A stretch of 64,000 nt of DNA, from contig NZ_JACHJV010000001.1 in the NCBI RefSeq assembly GCF_014203855.1, positions 1,054,001 through 1,118,000 of the forward strand, read 5' to 3'. The notes under the pieces were generated by a model. The model worked only from the letters and a program-made list of their open reading frames with translations. It made no database searches and was not told the origin of the DNA. Within the stretch, counting starts at the first letter, position 1. The number at the start of each line of letters is the position of its first letter. Shown here piece by piece: positions 37,211-46,096 of the stretch. The translations under genes and the position numbers were made by a program. Origin of the DNA: Kitasatospora kifunensis. GTDB lineage: Bacteria; Actinomycetota; Actinomycetes; Streptomycetales; Streptomycetaceae.

Positions 37211-38113
37211 TCAAGAACGACCTCCGGCCAGGCCGGAGAGCGCCACGTAGGCCTTCTCCCAGCCCGGCAACGAGACCCGGCCGCGCAGCACCGACTCCGG
37301 CTCGGCGGCGATCCGCCCGAGCAGCCGGTGGTAGATCCCGGCCATCGCCGCCGTGCAGGCCCGGCTGCGCCGGTCCAGCATCGGCAGCAGCCGCAGGCCC
37401 TCCTCGAAGTAGCCCTGGGCGCGCTGGGCCTGGAAGGCCACCAGCCCGGTGAAGTCGGCGCCGACCGGGGGCGTGGGCAGCGCGAAGCCCTGCTCGCAGC
37501 CGAACCGGGCCAGGTCCTCGGCCGGCAGGTAGGTACGGCCGTTGAGCGCGTCCTCGCGCAGGTCGCGCAGGATGTTGGTGAGCTGCAGGGCAAGGCCCAG
37601 GGTGTCCGCGTACTCGGCGCCGCGCTTGGGGTCCGCGCAGCCGTACACGCCCAGCGAGAGCCGCCCGATCGAGCCGGCCACGCAGCGGCAGTAGACCTTG
37701 AGGTCCTCGAAGGTCTGGTACTCGGCGCCGCGCAGGTCCATCTCGACGCCGTCGATCAGCTCGTCGAAGGCGTCCAGCGGGATCGGGAAGCGCCGGGCGG
37801 CGTCCGCCAGCGCCACCTTGATCGGATCGGTGTCCTCCTCCGTGACGGCGCCCGCCCGCACCTCGTCCAGCAGGGCGCGGGTGGCGAGCAGCTGCTCGGT
37901 CTTGCGCTGCTCGGACAGCTCGCCGTCGCCGATGTCGTCGACCCGGCGAGCGAGCGCGTAGAGAGCGGACATGGCCAGCCGCTTGGGCTCCGGGAGCAAC
38001 CGGATCCCGTAGCTGAAGTTGCGGGCCTGCAGGGCGGTGACCGCCTCGCAGTACCGATAGGCCGCCATGACCGGTGCCGACGCCAGTGGTGATGCCGCCA
38101 CTCGGGCGTTCAC
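37211..38113 (-). CDS. hpnD: Presqualene diphosphate synthase HpnD
   Basis: 300 residues, trans-isoprenyl head-to-head synthase fold. The two Asp-rich motifs are ARRVDDIGDGE and NILRDLREDALNGRTYLP. It condenses two FPP to presqualene diphosphate. GTG start overlapping the hpnC stop by 4 bp. The 127-bp gap to hpnE is the largest inside the proximal part of the operon. Confidence 0.93.
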   Translation of the reverse strand: MNARVAASPLASAPVMAAYRYCEAVTALQARNFSYGIRLLPEPKRLAMSALYALARRVDDIGDGELSEQRKTEQLLATRALLDEVRAGAVTEEDTDPIKVALADAARRFPIPLDAFDELIDGVEMDLRGAEYQTFEDLKVYCRCVAGSIGRLSLGVYGCADPKRGAEYADTLGLALQLTNILRDLREDALNGRTYLPAEDLARFGCEQGFALPTPPVGADFTGLVAFQAQRAQGYFEEGLRLLPMLDRRSRACTAAMAGIYHRLLGRIAAEPESVLRGRVSLPGWEKAYVALSGLAGGRS

Positions 38114-39078
38114 CTTCCCTTCGCGAAGATGGCCGCCGCCTTCATCGCCAGGCGGCGCTTGTCGGGCTTCGGCTGCTGGGCCAGCACGTCGTACCCGGCG
38201 GCCTCGATGGCCGCCAGGGCCGCGTACCCGCCCGCGGTGAATCCCGCCAGGAGAAGTCGAAGCCTCCCCCGAACCGTACCCACCAGCGGGGCGCCGCGAT
38301 CGAGCAGGGTCCGTGCCCGAGCCGCCTCGAAGGCCACCAGTTCGCGCACCCTCGCGTCGGCGGTGGGGGCGGCGAGGTCGGCTTCGGTGACGCCGTGGCG
38401 GGCCATGTCCTCGGTGGGCAGGTAGATCCGCCCGCGGGCGAGGTCCTCGGCCACGTCCTGGAGGTGCTCGATCACCTGGAGCGCGGTGCAGATCTCGTCC
38501 GAACGCTCGATCCGCTCCGGGGTCGCGACGTCGGCGAGCGCGAGCACCAGGCGGCCGACCGGGTCGGCGGAGAGCGTGCAGTACCCGACCAGGCTCTCGA
38601 AGGTCGGGTAGCGGGTGGTCGTCTGGTCGACCCGGTTGGCCTCGATCAGGCGGCGGAAGGGTTCCGGCGTCACGGCGTGGCGGCCGATCAGCGGCACCAG
38701 GGCGCGCATCAGCGGGTGCCGCGGCGGCTCGCTGACGGTACCGGGCAGCGCGGCCTCGAAGACCCGGTCGAGATCGCGCTCGAGACCGTCGAGCAACCCC
38801 AGCCGGAACGCCGTCTCATCACCGCCGTGCGCGGGCGCACCCAGCAGCGCGGCCGTGCCCGCCGGGTCGGCGAGGTCACCGTCACCGGAGTCGTCCACCA
38901 GCCGGGCGAAGCCGTAGACCGCCATCAGGTCGTCGCGCCAAGCCGCGGGCAGGAAGCCAGGAGCGACCGGGAAGTTCTCCCGCGCCGCCTTGTCCAAGGT
39001 GTCCCCCTGGGAGGGATCGCCCGCCCCATTGCCCCCCGGCCGCGCCGAGAACTGAGCCGAAGTCGTCACTGCCGTCAC
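38110..39078 (-). CDS. hpnC: Hydroxysqualene synthase HpnC
   Basis: 322 residues, same fold as HpnD. Motifs: ARLVDDSGDGD and EHLQDVAEDLARGRIYLPTEDM. It converts presqualene diphosphate to hydroxysqualene. It is the first gene of the hopanoid operon; a perfect 10-bp palindrome ACACCGGTGT sits at 39090-39099, about 12 nt upstream of the GTG start, near the ribosome-binding region, and could be an operator. Confidence 0.93.
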   Translation of the reverse strand: MTAVTTSAQFSARPGGNGAGDPSQGDTLDKAARENFPVAPGFLPAAWRDDLMAVYGFARLVDDSGDGDLADPAGTAALLGAPAHGGDETAFRLGLLDGLERDLDRVFEAALPGTVSEPPRHPLMRALVPLIGRHAVTPEPFRRLIEANRVDQTTTRYPTFESLVGYCTLSADPVGRLVLALADVATPERIERSDEICTALQVIEHLQDVAEDLARGRIYLPTEDMARHGVTEADLAAPTADARVRELVAFEAARARTLLDRGAPLVGTVRGRLRLLLAGFTAGGYAALAAIEAAGYDVLAQQPKPDKRRLAMKAAAIFAKGR

Positions 39079-39346
39079 TCCCCCGTTCTACACCGGTGTT
39101 GACCATGGACCCGACTCGGACACGCTTCCCCCGCGCAGGCTGGACCGCTCCCGGACCCCCACCCTTTCACTTCCGGTGACGAGTCGAAAAGACCACCCCC
39201 CGGCGCGCCGACCCCCCTCACCCGCCCGGCGCACACGCGGGGGCGTGGGGAGGACAGAGCACACGCCCGTCGCGCGCTGAGGGTAGCCGGAATGGACTCT
39301 ACTGCGCACACGGATCGAAAAATCAAAGGGCCGGCGCCCCAAATCG
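39079..39346. promoter_or_regulatory. Leader/promoter region of the hopanoid operon
   Basis: 268 bp with no gene. It must hold the hopanoid operon promoter, though I cannot name convincing -35/-10 boxes. The palindrome ACACCGGTGT (39090-39099) is the only distinct element near the start codon. Its right part is unusually purine/pyrimidine-skewed (a run of C on the + strand near 39190-39230). Confidence 0.4.
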
Positions 39347-39392
39347 AAGGGCCGGTGCCCGAAACGCCTTCACGTTTCGAGCACCGGCCCTT
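39347..39392 (-). terminator. 20-bp hairpin terminator of the ABC exporter operon
   Basis: AAGGGCCGGTGCCCGAAACG pairs with CGTTTCGAGCACCGGCCCTT (20 bp, one mismatch, 6-nt loop), 20 bp after the ABC ATPase stop. On the minus strand it is followed by TTCGATTT. A second partial copy of the AGGGCCGG arm lies just beyond (39327-39340). Confidence 0.85.
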
Positions 39393-39411
39393 GATGACCG
39401 GTACCTGCGCC

Positions 39412-40278
39412 TCAGGGACGCTCGCCGCGCTCGTACATGCCGACGACCTCTTCGGTCGGGCCGTCCATGATCAGCTTGCCGGTCTCGATCCAGACCGTCC
39501 GCTCGCAGGTGTCACGGATCGCGTTGTTGTTGTGGCTGACCAGGAAGACCGTACCGGCCTCCTTGCGCAGCTCGCGGATGCGGGCCTCGCTGCGGCGCTG
39601 GAAGGCCTGGTCACCGGTGGACAGCGCCTCGTCGATCAGCAGCACGTCGTGGGTCTTGGCCGCCGCGATGGAGAACCGCAGGCGGGCCGCCATGCCGGAG
39701 GAGTACGTGCGCATGGGCAGGTTGATGAACTCGCCCTTCTCGTTGATTCCCGAGAAGTCCACGATCGACTGGTAGCGGGCCTTCACCTGCTCCGGGCTCA
39801 TGCCCATCGCCAGGCAGCCGAGCACCACGTTGCGCTCGCCGGTCAGGTCGTCCATCAGGGCCGCGTTCACGCCGAGCAGCGAGGGCTGGCCATTGGTGTA
39901 GATGCCGCCCTTCTCGGTCGGCAGCAGGCCGGCGATGGCCGACAGCAGGGTCGACTTGCCCGAGCCGTTCGAGCCGATCAGGCCGACCGCCTCACCCTTG
40001 TACGCGGTGAAGCTGACCCCGCGCACCGCGTGCACCTCGGTGATCGCGGGCGAGCGCTTGCGGGAGATCAGCCGGCTGAGCGCCGAGGTGGCGCTGCCCT
40101 TGCCGGCGGAGGCGCCGTGCACCTTGTAGACGATGTGCACGTCGTCGACGACGACGGTGGGGGTGCGGGTCTCCTTGGCGGCCGCGACCGCCTTGGCGTC
40201 GCGCTCCCGGCGCAGGGCCGCCCGCTCCTCGCCGGTCAGCTCGGCCTCTTGCTCGGTGGTGATCACAGTGTCAGCCAC
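39412..40278 (-). CDS. ABC exporter ATPase, TagH-like
   Basis: 288 residues. Walker A is GSNGSGKSTLL, the signature region is YSSGMAARLRFSI, Walker B is VLLIDEALSTGD, and the H-loop is FLVSHNNNA. The YSSGM variant and LSTGDQAFQ are typical of teichoic-acid/O-antigen exporters (TagH/RfbE). It overlaps its permease by 8 bp. It probably moves a lipid-linked surface polymer across the membrane. Confidence 0.92.
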   Translation of the reverse strand: MADTVITTEQEAELTGEERAALRRERDAKAVAAAKETRTPTVVVDDVHIVYKVHGASAGKGSATSALSRLISRKRSPAITEVHAVRGVSFTAYKGEAVGLIGSNGSGKSTLLSAIAGLLPTEKGGIYTNGQPSLLGVNAALMDDLTGERNVVLGCLAMGMSPEQVKARYQSIVDFSGINEKGEFINLPMRTYSSGMAARLRFSIAAAKTHDVLLIDEALSTGDQAFQRRSEARIRELRKEAGTVFLVSHNNNAIRDTCERTVWIETGKLIMDGPTEEVVGMYERGERP

Positions 40279-41209
40279 GGCCGTACTCCTCCTCTGCCTT
40301 CCAGAAGAAGACGTAACCGATCACGAAGGCCACGACGGCCCAGCCGAGGGCCATCGCCCAGATGTGCGGCGGCATGGTCAGGTGGTTGCCGGGGTACTTG
40401 TGCGGGCTGTAGATGCTCGGGATCATCGCGTGCCGCACCAGCTCCATGTACACGGAGGCCGGGTTGGCCTGGGTGATCACCTGCACCCAGTGCGGCCAGT
40501 TCTTGACGTGGTCCGAGATGGTGTACATGACGCCGGACAGGTACATCCAGGTGCGCAGCAGGAACGGCATCAGCTGGGAGACGTCACTGGTCTTCGCGCC
40601 GATCCGGGCCATGATCAGCGCCAGACCGGTGTTGAAGAAGGAGAGCAGCACCAGTGCCGGGATCACCTGGAGCCAGGTCATCCCCGGCATCAGGCTGTTC
40701 GAGAGGATGATGGCGACCAGCACGATCATCGAGATCAGCAGCTGCTGGAGCTGGATCACGGTGAAGGCGATCGGCATGCAGGCGCGCGGGAAGTGCAGCG
40801 CCCGGATCAGCCCGAGGTTGTAGGAGATCGCCCCGGTGCCCGACTGGATGGCGCTCTGGATGAACTGGAAGATGAAGACGCCGACGCAGAGCCACGGGAT
40901 GTACTTCGGGGTCGAGTTGCCGCTCAGGATGACGCCGAAGACCAGGTAGAAGACCGCGCAGTTCAGCAGTGGCGTGACGACCTGCCAGACCTGGCCCATC
41001 TTCGCCGTGGTGTACTGCGCCACCAGCCGCGCGGTCGCGAAGGCGACGATGAAGTGTCGGCGCCCCCACAACTGCTTGGTGTAGGCGAAGAGCCCTGGCC
41101 GGGCGCCGCTGACACTCAGGCCGTACTTGTCGGCCATCTGCTTCGGGGTCAGTCCGGTGTCAACACCCCCTGGTAGCGAGAGGTTGATCGGTTCAGTCAC
41201 TGTCGACAC
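40271..41209 (-). CDS. ABC exporter permease, TagG-like
   Basis: 312 residues, ABC-2 permease fold with about six hydrophobic segments (for example LNCAVFYLVFGVILSG, AFTVIQLQQLLISMIVLVAIIL, MALGWAVVAFVIGYVFFW). KMGQVWQVVTPLLNC near residue 91 is the conserved cytoplasmic motif of polysaccharide exporters. It is the partner of the downstream TagH-like ATPase. The gap to the upstream glycosyltransferase is 127 bp. Confidence 0.92.
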   Translation of the reverse strand: MSTVTEPINLSLPGGVDTGLTPKQMADKYGLSVSGARPGLFAYTKQLWGRRHFIVAFATARLVAQYTTAKMGQVWQVVTPLLNCAVFYLVFGVILSGNSTPKYIPWLCVGVFIFQFIQSAIQSGTGAISYNLGLIRALHFPRACMPIAFTVIQLQQLLISMIVLVAIILSNSLMPGMTWLQVIPALVLLSFFNTGLALIMARIGAKTSDVSQLMPFLLRTWMYLSGVMYTISDHVKNWPHWVQVITQANPASVYMELVRHAMIPSIYSPHKYPGNHLTMPPHIWAMALGWAVVAFVIGYVFFWKAEEEYGRG

Positions 41210-41336
41210 ATTCGTCCTTCACGGGCTCGGAAGTCCGGCTGCTGGCCGGGGGGGCAGTCGCCGGGCTCTCGGCGGGGAGATCCATGCAAAATCACGGGGG
41301 TCCGGGCGGCGGTGTGGTGATCCGCTGACCGGGTGA

Positions 41337-42290
41337 TCAGATGACCGGCGGTCTGCCCAACCTGGTCAATCGCCATACAGTACGCCATCGCATCGGCCGC
41401 CGCGCGCCACAGGGCGTGCGCCAGCCTTCCCGGAAACCGCCCCACCAGGCCTTCAGTGCCTCGCCTGAGGGACGGCGGGCCAGGGTGAGCAGCAACCAGG
41501 TACAGAGATAGAGAGGCAACAACGGGGCCGGGAGGTTCCGTCGGGCCAGCCACACCCGGTTGCGCGCCACGTTGTGGAAGTACGAGGCGTGCCGGGCGGG
41601 CGAGGTGGTGGGGTGGTGCAGCACGATGTCCGCCCGGTAGTCGATCGACCACCCGGCGTCCAGCGCACGCCACGCGAGGTCGGTCTCCTCGTGGGCGTAG
41701 AAGAAGTCGGCGGGCAGCTGCCCGGCCTGCTCGAACACGGTCGAGCGGACCGCGCTGGCGCCGCCGAGGAAGGTGGTGACCCGCGAGGAACGCAGCGGGT
41801 CGGCGGCACGCAGCCGCGGTACGTGCCGGCGCGCGGTGACGCCGGTGTCGGGGTCGGCGATCCGGAAGCTGACGATGCCAAGGCCCGGATCGGCGGTGAA
41901 GGCCTCGCGCAGCAGGCGGGCCGAGTCGAGGTTGGGCAGCGAGCCGTCGTCGTCCAGGAAGAGCACCGCGTCGACGTCCCGGCCGTCGGGGCCGAACAGC
42001 TCGATCCCGACGTTGCGACCGCCCGGGATGCCGAGGTTCTCCGGCAGCTCGGCGGTGCGCACGCCGGCGGGCAGCGGCGGCAGCGGAGCGCCGTTGCCGA
42101 CCACGGCAAGCTCCACGGCCGGGCCCTGCTGGCGCTGGACCGACTCGATCAGCGCGTTCAGTTCGGCCGGGCGGTTGCCCATGGTGATGATCACGGCGCC
42201 GAGCCGGAAGTCGTCGGCCTTGGCGCCGGGGTTGGTGTGCGTGGTGGCGTTCATCGGAGTGTTCGTCGGAGTGTTCATCGAGGATTTCAC
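41337..42290 (-). CDS. GT2-family glycosyltransferase
   Basis: 317 residues. GAVIITMGNRPAELNALI opens the GT-A nucleotide-binding fold; the metal-binding triad is VLFLDDDGS; GIPGGRNVGI and FYAHEETDLAWR are typical of rhamnosyl-type GT2 enzymes. The GTG start overlaps the CDP-alcohol phosphotransferase stop by 4 bp. The first ~20 residues are Thr/Asn/Met repeats. It probably adds a sugar to the surface polymer built by this operon. Confidence 0.9.
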   Translation of the reverse strand: MKSSMNTPTNTPMNATTHTNPGAKADDFRLGAVIITMGNRPAELNALIESVQRQQGPAVELAVVGNGAPLPPLPAGVRTAELPENLGIPGGRNVGIELFGPDGRDVDAVLFLDDDGSLPNLDSARLLREAFTADPGLGIVSFRIADPDTGVTARRHVPRLRAADPLRSSRVTTFLGGASAVRSTVFEQAGQLPADFFYAHEETDLAWRALDAGWSIDYRADIVLHHPTTSPARHASYFHNVARNRVWLARRNLPAPLLPLYLCTWLLLTLARRPSGEALKAWWGGFREGWRTPCGARRPMRWRTVWRLTRLGRPPVI

Positions 42291-43168
42291 CGCAGCCGGC
42301 TGGAGAGGACGATGCTGAGCAGGTGGAGGACGGTCTGCAGGAGGGCGATCGCGGCCAGCACGACCACCGCGAGGCGGGTGAAGGAGAGCCCGCCGTGCAC
42401 CGCGTCGGCGATCCCGGCGGCCAGGATGAGGAGCGAGGCCTCGACCGCGCCGACCAGCCGGTGGAACTTGAGCAGCGAGGCGAGGCGACGGGCCTTGGCC
42501 ACCCCCGCGGAGCGCGGCACCGAGGCGCTGTCCTCAACCGCCGTCATCCCGCTACGGGCCCGGGCGACGTCGACCAGGTCGGTCTCGGACTTGATCAGGA
42601 TCGCGCCGAGCGCGGCCAGCGTGCCGAGGAACGCCCACTGCCAGTGCGAGGCGCCCCCGTCGCGGTGGAAGAGGTCGGCGCCGCGCAGGCCGAGACCGGT
42701 GAGCAGCGCGGCCTCCGACAGGTAGTGGCCGACCCGGTCCAGGTAGACGCCGGTCAGCGAGGTCTGCCGACGCCAGCGGGCCACCTCGCCGTCCACGCAG
42801 TCGAGCAGCAAGTAGACCTGGATCAGCAGCGCGCCGACGATCGCACCGGTGAAGCCCGGGACGAGCAGCCCCGCGCCGGCCAGGACGCCGGTGAACATCA
42901 TCAGGTAGGTCAGGCCGTTGGGCGTGATCGCGGTGACCGTCGACAGGATCCGGGTGATCCGCAGCGAGATCTTCCGCATGTAGAGCCGACCCGCCCAGTG
43001 CTCGGCGCTGCGGCGCTGGAGCATGCCCGCCGGGTGGATGACCGCGCGCAGTTCCTCGATCGAGGGCCGGACCGTGAGGTCGACCGCGGCGCGGCCCGAG
43101 CCCGGTGCGGGGGCAGCCGGGGCAGGGGCGACTGCGGCCCGGGGCTCAGCTGTTGACGGCTTGGACAT
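42287..43168 (-). CDS. CDP-alcohol phosphotransferase family protein
   Basis: 293 residues with six or so membrane helices. The family motif runs D-x2-DG-x2-AR-x8-G-x3-D-x3-[D]: here DCVDGEVAR, then GVYLDRVGH, so the last catalytic Asp is His. The preceding PSIEELRAVIHP segment is a soluble N-terminal part. I chose ATG 43168 (MSKPSTAEP); the longer ORF overlaps the upstream gene by 74 bp. It should transfer a phospho-alcohol from a CDP-activated donor, made by the enzymes encoded upstream. Confidence 0.85.
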   Translation of the reverse strand: MSKPSTAEPRAAVAPAPAAPAPGSGRAAVDLTVRPSIEELRAVIHPAGMLQRRSAEHWAGRLYMRKISLRITRILSTVTAITPNGLTYLMMFTGVLAGAGLLVPGFTGAIVGALLIQVYLLLDCVDGEVARWRRQTSLTGVYLDRVGHYLSEAALLTGLGLRGADLFHRDGGASHWQWAFLGTLAALGAILIKSETDLVDVARARSGMTAVEDSASVPRSAGVAKARRLASLLKFHRLVGAVEASLLILAAGIADAVHGGLSFTRLAVVVLAAIALLQTVLHLLSIVLSSRLR

Positions 43169-44207
43169 AGTCGGCGTACGTGTCCCTGATCGCTGATGGG
43201 GAGAGGTCGAGGTACTCAAGAATCGTGAATCGCCCCGGGCGGGTGTTCGGAGCGTAGTGCACCGCTTCGATGAACTCCGTCTCGGTGAAACCGATCTGAT
43301 CGGCAGTCACCGGCAACCCGTGGGCCCGCAGGCGATTGACGATCAGTTGGGACAGTTCGCGCTCACCCCGCAGGAAGCTCGCGAAGGCCGCGCCGAGGCC
43401 GACCTGCTCGCCGTGCTGGGCCGAGCGCTTGGGATACAGCACGTCCAGGGCGTGCGAGATCTCGTGACAGGCCCCCGAGGAAGGCCGGGTGCTGCCCGCG
43501 ATGCTCATCGCGATGCCGGACAGTACCAGTGCTTCCGCCAGCGCGGTAAGGAGGTCCGCGTCCTCCAGCGCACCCGGGTGCCGCAGCAGGTTCTCGCCCG
43601 CCGAACGCGCCATCGCCACCGCCAACCCGTCCACCGGCTCGCCCGTTTCGCGCTGGGAGAGTTCCCAGTCGGCACAGGCCGAGATGTTGGACAGGACGTC
43701 ACCGATGCCGGCCGCCACGAAACGCTTCGGGGCCTGCTGGATCACGTCCAGGTCGACCACGACGCCGATCGGTCCGGGCACCCCGTAGGAGCCGCGGCCC
43801 GCGTCGTTGTCGAGGATCGAGACGGGCGAGCAGATGCCGTCGTGCGCCAGGTTGGTGGCGACGGCGACCACGGGCAGCCCGACCCGCGCACCGGCGTACT
43901 TGGCGGCGTCGATGATCTTACCGCCGCCCAGGCCCACCAGGACGTCGTAGTGGCCGCTCTTGACCTCGTCCGCCAACCGCACCGCACCGTCCAGGGTGCC
44001 GTCGGCCGCCTCGAACCAGTCGGCGTCCGGCAGCATCGGCAGCAGCCGCTCGCGCAGCCGGGCCCCCGAGCCGTTGCTGATCGCCACCGCGACCCGCCCG
44101 GCCGTCGACAGCCGCTGGTCGGCCAGGATGCCGGCCAGCGCGTCCAGCGCGCCCGGGCGGATCTCGACGAAGACCGGCGAGGGGATCAGCCTGGTCAGTA
44201 CTGGCAC
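43146..44207 (-). CDS. Glycerol-1-phosphate dehydrogenase-like (AraM-type) enzyme
   Basis: 353 residues, iron-alcohol-dehydrogenase/dehydroquinate-synthase-like fold. GLGGGKIIDAAKYAG binds NAD(P), ATNLAHDGICSPVS follows, and metal ligands are expected in the CHEISHALD and AQHGEQVG His segments. This matches sn-glycerol-1-phosphate dehydrogenases rather than primary alcohol dehydrogenases. It overlaps the nucleotidyltransferase by 13 bp. It may make G1P from dihydroxyacetone phosphate for CDP activation. Confidence 0.82.
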   Translation of the reverse strand: MPVLTRLIPSPVFVEIRPGALDALAGILADQRLSTAGRVAVAISNGSGARLRERLLPMLPDADWFEAADGTLDGAVRLADEVKSGHYDVLVGLGGGKIIDAAKYAGARVGLPVVAVATNLAHDGICSPVSILDNDAGRGSYGVPGPIGVVVDLDVIQQAPKRFVAAGIGDVLSNISACADWELSQRETGEPVDGLAVAMARSAGENLLRHPGALEDADLLTALAEALVLSGIAMSIAGSTRPSSGACHEISHALDVLYPKRSAQHGEQVGLGAAFASFLRGERELSQLIVNRLRAHGLPVTADQIGFTETEFIEAVHYAPNTRPGRFTILEYLDLSPSAIRDTYADYVQAVNS

Positions 44208-44950
44208 GCGATCTCCCGCGCCTTGGCCAGGTCCTCGTGGTTGTCGACCTCGACCCAGGAGACCTCGCCGATCGGCTGCACGTCGATCCGCAGGCCGCGG
44301 TCGGCCATCTCCTGGTAGCCGTCCTCGTAGTAGAGCTGCGGGTCACGCTCGTAGGTGGTGCGCAGCGCGTCGGCCAGGTCCTCGGCGGCGGCCGGGCTGA
44401 TCACGGTGACCCCGATGTACTCACCGGTCGCCTCGGCCGGGTCCATCAGCTTGGTGATCCTTTGCATGCCCTTGACCGGGTCGACGATGACCTTCATCTC
44501 CTCGTCGGCCAGCTTCTTGTGGGTATCCAGCGCGAGCAGGATGCCCGGGGCGCGGCCCTCGGCGATCAGGCGGTCGTATCCGTCCAGCATGGTGCGCTGC
44601 ACCGAGGCCGGATGCACGGTGTCGCCGTTGGCCAGTAGCAGGCCCTCGGCGAACAGCTCCCGGGCGCACCACAGCGAGTAGGCGTTGTTCCACTCCTCGG
44701 CCTTGTCGTTCTCGACCAGGGTGAGCTTGACGCCGTACTTCTGCTCCAGCGCCTCCTGGCGCTCGTACACGGCCTCCTTGCGGTAGCCGACGACGATCGC
44801 GGCCTCACGCAGGCCGACCTCGGCGAAGTTGCCGAGCGTGAGGTCCAGCACGGTCTTCTCGCCATCCACCGGCACCAGCGCCTTGGGCAGCGTGTCGGTG
44901 TACGGACGGAGCCGGCGGCCGGCTCCGGCCGCCAGAACGAGGCCGATCAT
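44195..44950 (-). CDS. Sugar/alcohol-phosphate nucleotidyltransferase
   Basis: 251 residues, NTP-transferase fold. The signature GAGRRLRPYTDTLPKALVPV is at residues about 9-28; LLLANGDTV carries the metal-binding Asp, and WVEVDNHEDLAKA the second. Size and form resemble CTP-using inositol/glycerol-phosphate cytidylyltransferases. ATG 44950 has AGGAG 9 nt upstream. It is the first gene of the minus-strand polymer operon and presumably makes the CDP-alcohol consumed by the phosphotransferase two genes on. Confidence 0.88.
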   Translation of the reverse strand: MIGLVLAAGAGRRLRPYTDTLPKALVPVDGEKTVLDLTLGNFAEVGLREAAIVVGYRKEAVYERQEALEQKYGVKLTLVENDKAEEWNNAYSLWCARELFAEGLLLANGDTVHPASVQRTMLDGYDRLIAEGRAPGILLALDTHKKLADEEMKVIVDPVKGMQRITKLMDPAEATGEYIGVTVISPAAAEDLADALRTTYERDPQLYYEDGYQEMADRGLRIDVQPIGEVSWVEVDNHEDLAKAREIACQY

Positions 44951-45490
44951 GCGGGGTCTCCTGTTTCGTCGTGCCGGGTGCGCCGTGCTGCCCTGGGGTT
45001 CCCCTGTACCGTCCACGAGTCTTCCGATGCACATCCGCACCTGCATGTGCCCGACCACGGAACGACGCCCCGGTCCCGCCGCTCGGCGGTGCACCGTGTC
45101 GTTAGTGATGGTAGGCGACCGGCACCGTCAGCCCGAACGCCGCCCAACCCGCCGAGGTGCCCCTCAGCGGCGGATCGGGCCAGCTCGTGAGGGCCTCCGG
45201 ACGGTTGCGTGGCGACCAGGTGTCGGACTGGTGTGCGAGAAAAGCCACTCGTTCGGACAGCAGTGCGGACCGACGGCGCTCATCGGCTACCTCGCGCCGG
45301 TGATCCCGGGGATCGTGCGTCGAATCCGTCCCAGCACCTCGGCCATGCGGCAGACTGGGGATCGACGCCCTCCGTACGCGACGCAGCACGACTCGCGCCC
45401 GGGGGCGTGCTGCCGTCCGCTGGACCGGGGGGGCTTGCCCGGGTGGCACACCCGGGTGGCGGCGCCGGTCCCCGTGCCGAAAGAGGCGCT
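44951..45490. promoter_or_regulatory. 540-bp divergent region between polymer operon and idi
   Basis: I see no convincing gene in either strand. It should contain the promoters of both flanking transcripts. Open frames crossing it are extensions of idi or low-complexity Arg/Pro frames. Confidence 0.5.
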
Positions 45491-46096
45491 ATGCCCGAGA
45501 GTTCATCGACCAGCCTTGCCACCGACCCGGCCGGCGAGGTCGCCGAGCCCGCGGCCGCTCCCGAGATCCTGCTGGAGCTGGTGGACGACAAGGGCGCCAC
45601 CATCGGCACCGCCGAGAAGCTCTGGGCCCACCAGCAGCCGGGCCATCTGCACCGGGCGTTCTCGGTCTTCCTCTTCGACCAGCAGGGCCGGCTGCTGCTC
45701 CAGCGGCGCGCGCTGAGCAAGTACCACTCCCCCGGTGTCTGGTCCAACACCTGCTGCGGCCACCCCTACCCCGGCGAACCGCCGTTCGTGGCCGCCGCCC
45801 GGCGCACCGGCGAGGAGCTGGGCGCGGCCCCCAGCCTGCTCGGCGCGGCGGGCACCGTGCGCTACGACCTGCCGGACGAGGCGTCCGGGCTGATCGAGCG
45901 GGAGTGGAACCACCTCTTCGTCGGCCTGCTCACCGATGAGCTGCGGCCCGACCCGGAGGAGGTCGAGGACACCCGCTTCGTGACAGCGCGGGAGCTGAAG
46001 GAAATGCAGCAGGAGCGGCCGTTCTCGGTCTGGTTCAACACCGTGTTCGAGGCGGCGCTGCCGGGGATCCGGGAGATCGCGGGACCGAGCTGGTAG
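45491..46096 (+). CDS. idi: Isopentenyl-diphosphate delta-isomerase, type I
   Basis: 201 residues, Nudix-like type I IDI. NTCCGHPYPGEP carries the catalytic Cys and metal His; REWNHLFVG holds the metal Glu region; VFLFDQQGRLLLQRRA is the substrate-binding strand. It interconverts IPP and DMAPP, feeding FPP formation for the hopanoid operon 6 kb away. ATG 45491 gives the normal family length; the longer frame to 45209 is unsupported. Confidence 0.94.
   Translation: MPESSSTSLATDPAGEVAEPAAAPEILLELVDDKGATIGTAEKLWAHQQPGHLHRAFSVFLFDQQGRLLLQRRALSKYHSPGVWSNTCCGHPYPGEPPFVAAARRTGEELGAAPSLLGAAGTVRYDLPDEASGLIEREWNHLFVGLLTDELRPDPEEVEDTRFVTARELKEMQQERPFSVWFNTVFEAALPGIREIAGPSW

Noticed and set aside
45209..45490. 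Longer N-terminal extension of idi
   Set aside because: Family length and similarity begin at ATG 45491; the extension is low complexity and crosses the divergent promoter.
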